Positions 29,546-36,495 of a DNA stretch of 36,495 nucleotides are shown here, one piece after another. The notes beneath the pieces are model-generated. The model saw nothing but the letters and a program-made list of their open reading frames with translations, searched no databases and was not told the DNA's origin. The translations under genes were made by a program, and so were the position numbers. Origin of the DNA: Rhodothermus sp. (GTDB lineage: Bacteria; Bacteroidota; Rhodothermia; Rhodothermales; Rhodothermaceae); contig JALSJJ010000256.1 in assembly GCA_026989375.1 (NCBI GenBank), positions 1 through 36,495 of the forward strand, in the 5' to 3' direction. Positions within the stretch are counted from its first letter, which is position 1; each line of letters starts with the position of its first letter.

Positions 29546-30517
29546 ATGCCGAAGAACCGGTACTACTATTTTGACCATGAGACGTGTTCATTTGTAGAGG
29601 TACAGCCGCATCCGATGCGGCGCTTGTTGCTGTTTATCAGCTTTGTAGTCGTGCTGCTTGGTGCTGGCGGGTTGCTTTTCTGGTATTCTACAGGTCGGCT
29701 GGCCACCCCACGCGAACTGGCCCTGGAAGCGGAGAACGAGGCCTTACGGGCGCAGTTAAGTCGCCTGAATCAGAAGCTGGATCAGTTTGCTATGCGGCTC
29801 AACGAGCTGGCTGCCCACGACCAGTCGCTTTATCGCACGTTGCTCCAGGCTGAGCCGATCTCGGCGGACGTATGGCAGATGGGCGTGGGCGGCACCGATA
29901 CCTATGCCGCATTTGACCGCTTCAGCAAGCCGACCGCAACACTGTTGCGGGAAACGGCTCAAAAGCTGGATGCCCTGGAGCGTCGAATTGCCCTGCAGAA
30001 CGCCAGCTATCGGGAGCTGGTGAAGCTGGCCGAAGCGCGGGAGAGCTGGCGTCGGCAGATGCCAGCCGTGCTGCCGGCCGATGGAGTTATTGTGTCAGGC
30101 TTCGGTATGCGTCTGCATCCTATCCTGCGGGTGCGCAAAATGCACGAAGGGATCGACATCTTGCTGCCCTACGGCTCCCCCGTTTATGCCCCAGGCGACG
30201 GAGTCGTGCAGAAAACTGGCCGCAGCGCTGGCTATGGCCTCTATATCATTCTGGAGCATCCAGCTACGGGTTACCGTACACTCTACGCGCATCTGTCTAA
30301 AATCCTGGTACGCCGAGGTCAGAAGATCCAACGAGGCGACCTGATCGCACGCAGCGGTAACTCGGGACGCTCTACCGGACCTCATCTGCACTACGAAGTG
30401 CGCGACCGCCGGGGACGTGCGCTCAATCCGCTCCAGTTTGTAGCCCCGAGCATGACGCCACATCAATATCAGCAATTGCTCGAAGCCGCGGAAAATTCCA
30501 GAATTTCTCTGGATTGA
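29546..30517 (+). CDS. membrane-anchored M23 (LytM) peptidoglycan endopeptidase
   Basis: The protein is 323 aa from ATG 29546. One N-terminal transmembrane helix (about 25-50, after MRR) puts the rest in the periplasm. Residues about 55-95 and 130-165 are coiled-coil-like (LEAENEALRAQLSRLNQKLDQF). The C-terminal peptidase has FGMRLHPILR, H200-EGI-D204 and H280-LH282, the zinc ligands of LytM, so it looks active. It cuts cross-linked peptides in the cell wall and may serve division or shape. A GTG at 29507 is in frame but would add 13 residues before the anchor without an RBS. It has its own promoter and stands upstream of the DUF2795/BamA group. Confidence 0.88.
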   Translation: MPKNRYYYFDHETCSFVEVQPHPMRRLLLFISFVVVLLGAGGLLFWYSTGRLATPRELALEAENEALRAQLSRLNQKLDQFAMRLNELAAHDQSLYRTLLQAEPISADVWQMGVGGTDTYAAFDRFSKPTATLLRETAQKLDALERRIALQNASYRELVKLAEARESWRRQMPAVLPADGVIVSGFGMRLHPILRVRKMHEGIDILLPYGSPVYAPGDGVVQKTGRSAGYGLYIILEHPATGYRTLYAHLSKILVRRGQKIQRGDLIARSGNSGRSTGPHLHYEVRDRRGRALNPLQFVAPSMTPHQYQQLLEAAENSRISLD

Positions 30518-30602
30518 AAACGCATGGCAGACCCTTCTAACGGGAACCCTTGGCGCCTTTCGCCGATAGGGAAAAAAGCCGATATATTAGGAGTGCTACC
30601 TC

Positions 30603-30631
30603 TTGCATTTTTCGGGTCGGTGTGCTATTGT
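30603..30631 (+). promoter_or_regulatory. sigma-70-type promoter for the DUF2795 gene
   Basis: TTGCAT (30603-30608), a 17-nt spacer and TATTGT (30626-30631) form a plausible promoter 61 nt upstream of ATG 30692. It would also serve the BamA-like, cNMP-domain, rlmD and epimerase genes that follow closely. Confidence 0.5.
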
Positions 30632-30691
30632 GCCGGCCCATAGGGGGGGAAACAAAAAAGAGATTGTGTTAACCAAACCTGTGTGCCGACG

Positions 30692-30913
30692 ATGGGGTAC
30701 TGGACGCTTGAGCTGGCTTCCTACCTGGAAGATGCGCCCTGGCCGGCCACCCGTGACGAGTTGATCGACTACGCGGAACGCACGGGTGCACCCATTGAGG
30801 TGATCGAAAACCTCAAAGAGCTGGAAGACGACGGGGAGCCCTACGAGAGCATCGAAGAAATATGGCCGGACTATCCAACGGCCGACGACGACTTCTACTA
30901 CGAAGAAGAGTAA
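30692..30913 (+). CDS. DUF2795 family small acidic protein
   Basis: The protein is 73 aa from ATG 30692 (a GTG at 30683 would add three residues). The sequence YWTLELASYLEDAPWPATRDELIDYAERTGAPIEVIENL and the acidic EDDGEPYESIEEIWPDYP tail are the family pattern I recall for DUF2795 proteins of this lineage. It folds as a small helical domain and has no signal peptide. Function is unknown. The 3' end lies inside the longest BamA-like frame (which opens at 30862), and it is the first gene of this closely packed group. Confidence 0.8.
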   Translation: MGYWTLELASYLEDAPWPATRDELIDYAERTGAPIEVIENLKELEDDGEPYESIEEIWPDYPTADDDFYYEEE

Positions 30914-33378
30914 GCCGTAGAATCGCTTCAGTCGGCCGTCCGGCCACTCCCCATCTGCTTAAGGGATTGCTGTACTGGTTGATCGGCTGGGGGCTGCTGG
31001 GTGGGCTTCCGGTGTGGGGGCAAGCCCAGCAGCAATTTTTTTCTATGCCCTGGCTGGTCCGTGAAGTTCGTCTGGAAGGCAACCATACCTTCTCTGATGA
31101 AGTCCTCCGCCCCTACCTCCACACGGTCGCCAATCGGCGCTTTCTGGGTATCCCCGGCTTTACCTGGTGGTTGTGGCTCTACCGACTGGGGGCCTCAGGT
31201 AGTCTGGGGGGACTACTGAGCCGTGCACTGATGGCCAGTGGTGAGCCGCCGGCTTATTACGAACCGACGGTCGTCCAGGCCGATGCAGAGCGCCTTACCC
31301 TGTTCTATCGCCAGGAAGGATTCCCCCAGGCCCGGGTAGAAGCCCGATTGGACACCCTGCGCCCGGGCCACCTGCGGGTCATTTTTCACATTGAAGAAGG
31401 TCCACCCACCTATCTGCGGCACATTCGTTACCGCGGTATCGAAACACTCCCTCAGGCTCTCCAACAGGCGCTCGTGCAAAACTCTCGGCTGCGTCATGCC
31501 CCGCTGTCCGATACATCGTTACGACTCCAGGCACGTCATCAGCGCTACTCGGAACTGGCGCTGCTGGAGGAACGCCAGCGCCTCATGGAATTTCTATGGG
31601 ACGCAGGCTATGCAGCCGTCACGCGCGATTCTATCCAGGCGATCATTATCCCTGTACGTCCTGATTCTTTTGACGTGGTTTTTCGGATTCGTCCCGGACC
31701 TCGTTTTCGCTTTGGTGATCTGTATGTGGAAATCGAGGGCCCGGAGCCCGAGCTGTTCTTCCGACACGATACGCTCTGGCTACCTCCAGTTGCCGATACC
31801 CTCCAAGCTGGCCGCCTGTTTGTCATTCGCTCTCGGGAACGTCGCCTGAAGCTTGCTTTTCTGGCGCGTATGCTACGCTTCCGACCGGGCGACTGGTACA
31901 ATCGCTCCCTGCTTCTAAGCACCCGACGCCGGCTGGAAGCCACGGGCCTGTTTTCCTACGTTCGCATCGAACCCCGCTGGCGCGACACGTTGCATATTCC
32001 CGGGGAGGCAGCTCCCCGCCTGCCTCATCAATTTGTATTGACCACCCGCCCCCGTCACCGCATACGGGTAGAAACCTTCATGCTGCAACGTAACGGTTTG
32101 CTCACCGGTAGCGAGAACGAGCTGGGGACAGGCATGGCCATCACTTACGAAAATGCCAACCTGCTGGGCCGTGCCGAAACGTTCAGCCTTCGCACATCCG
32201 GTTCCATTTCGGGAAACTTTGAAGAAGGCCTGCTGACCTCAGCCCAGCTCGAAATCACGGCCTCGCTGGTCTATCCCTATGCCGTCCGCCCCTTTGGCGC
32301 GCTTGAACGCTGGCTCCAGCTCTACGATGCCCGCACGCGCCTTTCGCTCAGCCTGCTTACGGCCCGCCGAGACATCCTCCGGCTGGTTATTCGGGGACGT
32401 GGTGCCGCCCGCTTCCGCCTTGAGCTCCAGCACACGCCAACACTCACTTCATTCGTGGACCTGCTCGACTTGAGCCTGAGCAATCCAGACACGTTGTATG
32501 GTTTTCGTGCTGCCTTCCTTGATGAAGTGCTGCGTCCCATTGAAGATCCGGTGCAACGAGCCCAGATCCTCGACGACTACACGGTGCCCCAGATCAATGA
32601 TGTGTTCCGTTATACGCTGCAGGCTGCCCGCTTCAACCCGCTGCGCCGTGAACGCGGCTATGCCCACGAACTTTCTGTCGAAGTAGGGGGGATGCTATCA
32701 GATCTGCTTGACCGCGCCGTGTTCACACCGGGCCAGCACGAAGGCACGCTGCCGGGACTGCCTCTCTTCCGCCGCGGACCCTCTGGCAACCGGCTGCTCT
32801 ACCGCCCGTATGTACGCATCAGCCTGGACGTCCGCCGATATCATCCGCTTCGCTCCGGCACCGTACTGGCCGGCAAGCTGCAACTTGGTCTGGCCCATCC
32901 AGTCGGCACACCCGACGTGATACCCTTTGACCGGCGTTTCTACAGTGGCGGCGCCACCAGTGTCCGCGGATGGCCGCTACGCGGACTGGGCCCGGGCCGC
33001 CTTCAACTTCAAGAAAACGTAGAGGGCGCCAACCTGCTGGGAGGGGAGATCAAACTGGAAGCCAGCCTGGAGTTGCGTCAGCGGCTACTACGGCGGGTAC
33101 TGGCTGCCGACTGGGTCGGCGCATTCTTTACCGACGCAGGAAACGTCTGGCTTGGGCCCCGCAATCCGGGTGCCGCGGCCGGACACTTCCGGCTCGCCCG
33201 TTTCGTTCAGGATCTGGGCTGGAGCGCGGGCATAGGCTTGCGTCTGGCCTGGGAATATCTCATTCTTCGACTGGATATGGCCTATCGGCTGCACGATCCG
33301 GCCCGTCCAGAGGCCGGACTGTTACCCGATGGGCTACGTCGCCCAATGCTTCATTTTGGCATTGGCCACACTTTTTAA
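30862..33378 (+). CDS. BamA/TamA-like outer-membrane protein
   Basis: The predicted product has up to 838 aa. It has POTRA-like repeats (VREVRLEGNHTFSDEVLRPYL; then FRFGDLYVEIEG) across about 55-380 and a 16-strand barrel to the end. GGATSVRGWPLRGLGPG is the RGF/Y-type loop of the Omp85 family, and the C-terminal F in HFGIGHTF is the barrel signal. Family members insert barrels into the outer membrane or export autotransporters. The start is unsettled: ATG 30862 gives a 52-nt overlap with DUF2795 and an Arg-rich lead before the hydrophobic core, while TTG 30967 lies after that gene and gives MLYWLIGWGLLGG. The signal probably ends near VWGQA. Confidence 0.85.
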   Translation: MAGLSNGRRRLLLRRRVSRRIASVGRPATPHLLKGLLYWLIGWGLLGGLPVWGQAQQQFFSMPWLVREVRLEGNHTFSDEVLRPYLHTVANRRFLGIPGFTWWLWLYRLGASGSLGGLLSRALMASGEPPAYYEPTVVQADAERLTLFYRQEGFPQARVEARLDTLRPGHLRVIFHIEEGPPTYLRHIRYRGIETLPQALQQALVQNSRLRHAPLSDTSLRLQARHQRYSELALLEERQRLMEFLWDAGYAAVTRDSIQAIIIPVRPDSFDVVFRIRPGPRFRFGDLYVEIEGPEPELFFRHDTLWLPPVADTLQAGRLFVIRSRERRLKLAFLARMLRFRPGDWYNRSLLLSTRRRLEATGLFSYVRIEPRWRDTLHIPGEAAPRLPHQFVLTTRPRHRIRVETFMLQRNGLLTGSENELGTGMAITYENANLLGRAETFSLRTSGSISGNFEEGLLTSAQLEITASLVYPYAVRPFGALERWLQLYDARTRLSLSLLTARRDILRLVIRGRGAARFRLELQHTPTLTSFVDLLDLSLSNPDTLYGFRAAFLDEVLRPIEDPVQRAQILDDYTVPQINDVFRYTLQAARFNPLRRERGYAHELSVEVGGMLSDLLDRAVFTPGQHEGTLPGLPLFRRGPSGNRLLYRPYVRISLDVRRYHPLRSGTVLAGKLQLGLAHPVGTPDVIPFDRRFYSGGATSVRGWPLRGLGPGRLQLQENVEGANLLGGEIKLEASLELRQRLLRRVLAADWVGAFFTDAGNVWLGPRNPGAAAGHFRLARFVQDLGWSAGIGLRLAWEYLILRLDMAYRLHDPARPEAGLLPDGLRRPMLHFGIGHTF

Positions 33379-33391
33379 CCTCTACAGAACC

Positions 33392-33976
33392 ATGCAAGCC
33401 CTGCAACGCTTCTATCGGCGCCTGTTTCGCGCACAGGAAGACGCCCACACCCGTGAGTTGCTGCACATATTACGCCACGTCCCCCTTTTTCAGCACTTGC
33501 CCCGGCACGTCTTAAAGACGTTGCTCCCTTATCTGCATGTCCGCACCTACCGGCGCCACGAAGTGATTTACTTCGAGGGGGATCCCGGACTGGGCCTGTA
33601 TATCATTACGCGGGGAACCGTGCGTCTGCTTATGGAAAACGAAAACGGCCAGCTTGAAGAGCTGGCCCGGCTGAGCGAGTACGACACATGCGGCCATCTG
33701 GCACTGCTGGGAGAATTCCGTCGGCTGGAGACGGCACAGGCAGCCACCGACGTTCAAGTCCTGGGCTTTTTCCGTCCAGACCTTAAGCTGCTGCTCCGAC
33801 GCCATCCGGCCGTTGGTGCCGCTGTTCTTCAGACAGTAGCCCGCTACGTAGCTGCTCGACAAGTCGCGCTTATTGAATTGCTGGACCAGAGCGCCGATCG
33901 TCGTCAGGCGCTGATCTGGCTACAGGAGGCCGGGCGCCACGCCGAGCATCGCCTGTCTTCGCTCTATGCTGACTGA
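33392..33976 (+). CDS. cyclic-nucleotide-binding-domain protein without DNA-binding domain
   Basis: The protein is 194 aa from ATG 33392 (the frame's earlier ATG at 33329 overlaps the BamA-like gene). A beta-roll cNMP fold covers about 30-145: LFQHLPRHVLKTLLPYLHVRTYRRHEVIYFEGDPGLGLYIITRGTVRLL. At the phosphate-binding site the usual Gly-Glu-Leu and Arg-Ser/Thr read G-H-L and E-T-A (GHLALLG, then LETAQA). Ligand binding may therefore be lost or changed. The C-terminus is a short helical tail with no helix-turn-helix, so it is not a CRP-type regulator. It lies 13 nt after the barrel gene and directly abuts rlmD. Confidence 0.75.
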   Translation: MQALQRFYRRLFRAQEDAHTRELLHILRHVPLFQHLPRHVLKTLLPYLHVRTYRRHEVIYFEGDPGLGLYIITRGTVRLLMENENGQLEELARLSEYDTCGHLALLGEFRRLETAQAATDVQVLGFFRPDLKLLLRRHPAVGAAVLQTVARYVAARQVALIELLDQSADRRQALIWLQEAGRHAEHRLSSLYAD

Positions 33977-35449
33977 ATGATAGCGACTGAACCCTTTCGC
34001 CTTCTTGGTGGTTTGTTGAGCCCGACTGCGAATCCATCCGAAGCTACCGTGCTGAAGAAAGGGGCCGAGCTGGAACTGATTGTTGAAAAATTCGCAGACC
34101 GCGGGAAGTCGCTCACCCGCATCGATGGCTACGTGCTGTTTATCGAAGGCGGCGTGCCCGGCGACCACGTGCGCGTGCGCGTTACCAGACGCAAGAAAAA
34201 CTACGCCGAAAGCCGCATCGTCGAACTGCTCGAGCCGAGTCCGCTGCGCACCGAGCCACGCTGCCGATACTTCGGCACCTGCGGGGGCTGCAAATGGCAG
34301 CACGTGCGCTACGAAGCCCAGCTCGAAGCCAAACGCCAGCGCGTCTATGAGGCGCTCGTCCACCATGGCGGTTTCGAAGACGTGGAGGTTCGTCCCACAC
34401 TACCCTCGCCTCGACTGTACAACTACCGCAACAAAATGGAATTTTCCTTCAGCGCCGACCGCTGGCTGACCTCCGATGAGATCGCCAGCGGCCAACCGCT
34501 CGACCGCCACTTTGCCGTGGGCCTGCACGTGCCGGGCAACTTCTACAAGGTAATCGATCTGGAAGAATGCCACCTGCCCGAACCCATCACGGTACGTTTG
34601 CTCAACGAGCTGCGGGCGTTTTTCAAAACGCATGGCTGGGAACCCTGGGATATTCGAGAGCACCGGGGATACCTGCGCCACCTGGTCATTCGCACCGGCA
34701 TGCGCACCGGCGAGGTGATGGTCAACCTGGTTACCAGTCGCTACGACGAAGCCCGCATGGCGGAGCTGGGCGCCTTTTTGCAGCAGCGTTTTCCAGAAGT
34801 CATCACGCTGGTCAACACAATCAATTCGCGTCCGGCCCAGGTCTCCTACGGGGAAGCCACCTACACGATCTTCGGGCCGGGCGTTATCCACGACGGCATC
34901 GGGCCATTTCGCTTTGAGATTGCACCCGATGCCTTTTTCCAGACCAATACGGAGCAGGCCGAACGGCTCTATGAAGTGGCGCGTGAGCTGGCGGCGCTGC
35001 GCCCGGATGACCTGGTGTACGACCTGTACTGCGGTACCGGAACGATCTCCATTTTTATGGCGCCGCACGTGCGCCACGTGGTCGGCGTGGAACTGGTCGC
35101 GTCGGCCGTCGAGAACGCCCGCGCCAACGCGGCCGCCAACGGCATCACGAACTGTACGTTCGTGGCCGGCGATCTGCTGGAGGTGCTTACCCCGGCGTTT
35201 GTGCAAACGCACGGCCGGCCCGACGTGGTCATCGTCGATCCTCCACGGGGCGGCATGCATCCGAAGGTGGTGCGTCGCATCGGCCAGCTCCGTCCGGAGC
35301 GGTTCGTTTATGTGAGCTGCAATCCGCAAACGCAGGCGCGCGACCTGAAGCTGCTTCGCGAGCAGTACCGGATCGAGGCCGTACAGCCCGTCGATCTGTT
35401 TCCCCACACTGACCATGTGGAATGCGTCGTCGCCCTGCGGGCTCGCTAA
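33977..35449 (+). CDS. rlmD: 23S rRNA (uracil-5-)-methyltransferase RlmD
   Basis: The protein is 490 aa; ATG immediately follows the preceding TGA. An N-terminal TRAM domain is followed by the [4Fe-4S] ligands C96, C102, C105 (CRYFGTCGGC) and probably C198. The SAM-dependent part has YDLYCGTGTISIFMA and DPPRGGMHPKV, and the nucleophile is C448 in YVSCNPQTQ. It methylates U1939 of 23S rRNA in E. coli; the same position is presumed here. A paralogous uridine site (RlmCD, TrmA) cannot be excluded from sequence. It is coupled to the cNMP-domain gene and 12 nt from the epimerase gene. Confidence 0.9.
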   Translation: MIATEPFRLLGGLLSPTANPSEATVLKKGAELELIVEKFADRGKSLTRIDGYVLFIEGGVPGDHVRVRVTRRKKNYAESRIVELLEPSPLRTEPRCRYFGTCGGCKWQHVRYEAQLEAKRQRVYEALVHHGGFEDVEVRPTLPSPRLYNYRNKMEFSFSADRWLTSDEIASGQPLDRHFAVGLHVPGNFYKVIDLEECHLPEPITVRLLNELRAFFKTHGWEPWDIREHRGYLRHLVIRTGMRTGEVMVNLVTSRYDEARMAELGAFLQQRFPEVITLVNTINSRPAQVSYGEATYTIFGPGVIHDGIGPFRFEIAPDAFFQTNTEQAERLYEVARELAALRPDDLVYDLYCGTGTISIFMAPHVRHVVGVELVASAVENARANAAANGITNCTFVAGDLLEVLTPAFVQTHGRPDVVIVDPPRGGMHPKVVRRIGQLRPERFVYVSCNPQTQARDLKLLREQYRIEAVQPVDLFPHTDHVECVVALRAR

Positions 35450-35461
35450 TCTGAGTGTGCC

Positions 35462-36469
35462 ATGCATCGAGGTATTGCGTTCGTAACGGGCGGAACCGGC
35501 TTCATCGGCAGCCACCTGGTCGAAGAGCTGCTGCGCCGGGGCTACCGCGAAGTGCGCTGCCTGGTACGAAACCGGCTGCGCTGGCTGGAAGGGCTCGACA
35601 TTGTGCCTGTGCGCGGCGACTTCTCCCAGATCGAGGTGCTCTGGGAGGCCGTACGTGACGCCGACGTCGTCTTTCACGTCGCTGGCGTCACACGCGCCCG
35701 CGACTGGGCTACCTTCGAGCAGGGCAACATCACGGCCACGTTGAACCTGCTGGGCGCTGTCTTGGAGGCCAACCCGAACGTCCACAAAGTGCTCATCACC
35801 AGCAGTCTGGCCGCCGTAGGCTACTGCCCGGGCGGCGTGGCGACCGAGACGTCGCCCCTGCGTCCGATCAGCGCCTACGGACGCAGCAAGGCGCTCATGG
35901 AACAGGCGCTCCAGGCACCTCGCGCCGAAGGGCCACCGTTCACCGAGGTGCTTCCCCTGGTAGTGGTGCGTCCACCTGCCGTTTACGGTCCTCGCGACGC
36001 CGACATCTACACGTTCTTCCGAACCGTCAGCCGCGGCCTGTGCCCCATCATCGGGAGCGGCCGCCACCCCGAGCTGAGCCTTGTGCACGTACGCGACCTG
36101 GTACGTGGCATGGTGGACGCTGCCGAGTCGGACGCCACCACCGGGCAAACCTACTTCATCGGTAGCGAACGGTTCTACTCCTGGCGCGAGATCCGGGACG
36201 CCACGCTGCGTGCCCTGGGCCGCCGAGCCCTGACCGTCCACATCCCGCCGTTTCTGGTGGAGCCCATCGGCGCGCTGGTGGAACTGGCCGGACGCCTGAC
36301 CGGAACCTATCCCCCACTCAACCGCGAAAAGGCCCGCGAAATCCGGCACGCCTGCAAAATGTGCGCGGTGGACAAAGCCCGTCGCGACTTCGGCTACCGC
36401 CAGCAGATCGGCCTCGAAGAGGGCCTCCAGGAAACCATCGCCTGGTACCGCCAGCAGGGCTGGCTGTAG
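35462..36469 (+). CDS. NAD-dependent epimerase/dehydratase family protein (extended SDR)
   Basis: The protein is 335 aa. The Rossmann motif TGGTGFIG is at 9-16, the catalytic pair is Y139-x3-K143 (SAYGRSK), and the serine of the triad lies in LITSSLAAVG. VVVRPPAVYGPRD and RHPELSLVHVRDLV match extended SDRs that act on sugar nucleotides or on sterol-like and flavonoid-like substrates; the substrate cannot be read from the sequence. A nearly hydrophobic C-terminal stretch (LVEPIGALVELAGRL) is common in the 3-beta-HSD-like subgroup. It is 12 nt after rlmD and is the last complete gene of the window. Confidence 0.88.
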   Translation: MHRGIAFVTGGTGFIGSHLVEELLRRGYREVRCLVRNRLRWLEGLDIVPVRGDFSQIEVLWEAVRDADVVFHVAGVTRARDWATFEQGNITATLNLLGAVLEANPNVHKVLITSSLAAVGYCPGGVATETSPLRPISAYGRSKALMEQALQAPRAEGPPFTEVLPLVVVRPPAVYGPRDADIYTFFRTVSRGLCPIIGSGRHPELSLVHVRDLVRGMVDAAESDATTGQTYFIGSERFYSWREIRDATLRALGRRALTVHIPPFLVEPIGALVELAGRLTGTYPPLNREKAREIRHACKMCAVDKARRDFGYRQQIGLEEGLQETIAWYRQQGWL

Positions 36470-36473
36470 CCTC

Positions 36474-36479
36474 TTGACA
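36474..36479 (+). promoter_or_regulatory. possible -35 element at the window edge
   Basis: TTGACA directly after the epimerase stop is followed by ATTG and a run of eight T residues before the window ends, so any -10 lies outside. Without it the call is tentative. Confidence 0.25.
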
Positions 36480-36495
36480 TTGTTTTTTTTGCTTA

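Noticed and set aside
30540-30580. Hairpin downstream of the M23 peptidase gene as a terminator
   Set aside because: The CCCT..GGCG/CGCC..AGGG pairing is imperfect and is followed by A, not T, on the coding strand.
34400-36349. 649-codon open frame on the - strand
   Set aside because: It spans rlmD and the epimerase gene, both certain, and has no domain of its own.

Overview
The window is a GC-rich bacterial chromosome segment. The gene set is adenosylcobalamin-type ribonucleotide reductase, HPr kinase without a visible PTS, a BamA-like protein next to a DUF2795 protein, MoxR, a bacterial eRF1-like protein and a GatZ/KbaZ-like protein. Together with the style of the proteins this points to the Rhodothermota (Rhodothermus-like, a thermophilic relative of the Bacteroidetes). 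The assignment is inferred from recognised protein families, not from a search. I found no rRNA, tRNA, CRISPR array or intact transposase.

Layout. (1) 1-2530, + strand: the tail of a thioredoxin-fold-like protein, an intrinsic terminator, a sigma-70-like factor and a zinc-ribbon bacterial release-factor-like (baeRF/VLRF1 type) protein. (2) 2591-7665, + strand: a tightly coupled five-gene operon for a Lol-like envelope system. It encodes a LolA-like periplasmic protein, two FtsX/LolC-type permeases, a LolD-type ATPase and a predicted outer-membrane barrel, with every junction overlapping by 1-4 nt. (3) 7763-9740, - strand: an AT-rich island with a three-gene unit: a small secreted six-cysteine peptide, a six-bladed beta-propeller lipoprotein, and a membrane-anchored thioredoxin-like protein whose CxxC is CGPS. 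(4) 9741-11328: an accessory, essentially gene-free stretch with a decayed coding remnant and four dispersed palindromic repeat units. The second stem of these units shows compensatory changes. (5) 11329-18690: a small secreted protein, an AmrS-type radical SAM enzyme, class II RNR, a protein whose C-terminal 64 residues are almost purely Glu/Asp/Phe, an unknown 135-aa protein and a GatZ-like aldolase subunit. (6) 18693-23509, - strand: CCA-adding/poly(A)-polymerase-type nucleotidyltransferase, Gfo/Idh/MocA oxidoreductase, gamma-glutamyltransferase and a macrodomain protein. (7) 23695-29327, + strand: fabF, fmt, a galactokinase-fold protein that appears catalytically dead, MoxR ATPase and hprK. 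(8) 29546-36469, + strand: an M23 peptidase, DUF2795 protein, BamA-like barrel, a cNMP-domain protein, RlmD and an extended SDR epimerase, mostly closely packed.

Most of the window is housekeeping: envelope biogenesis, nucleotide metabolism, fatty-acid and translation-initiation functions. The most unusual material is the AT-rich peptide/propeller/thioredoxin unit with its flanking repeat field. Also unusual are the hyperacidic Phe-spaced protein beside RNR, the degenerate galactokinase, and a terminator-like hairpin inside the signal-peptide codons of the LolA-like gene.
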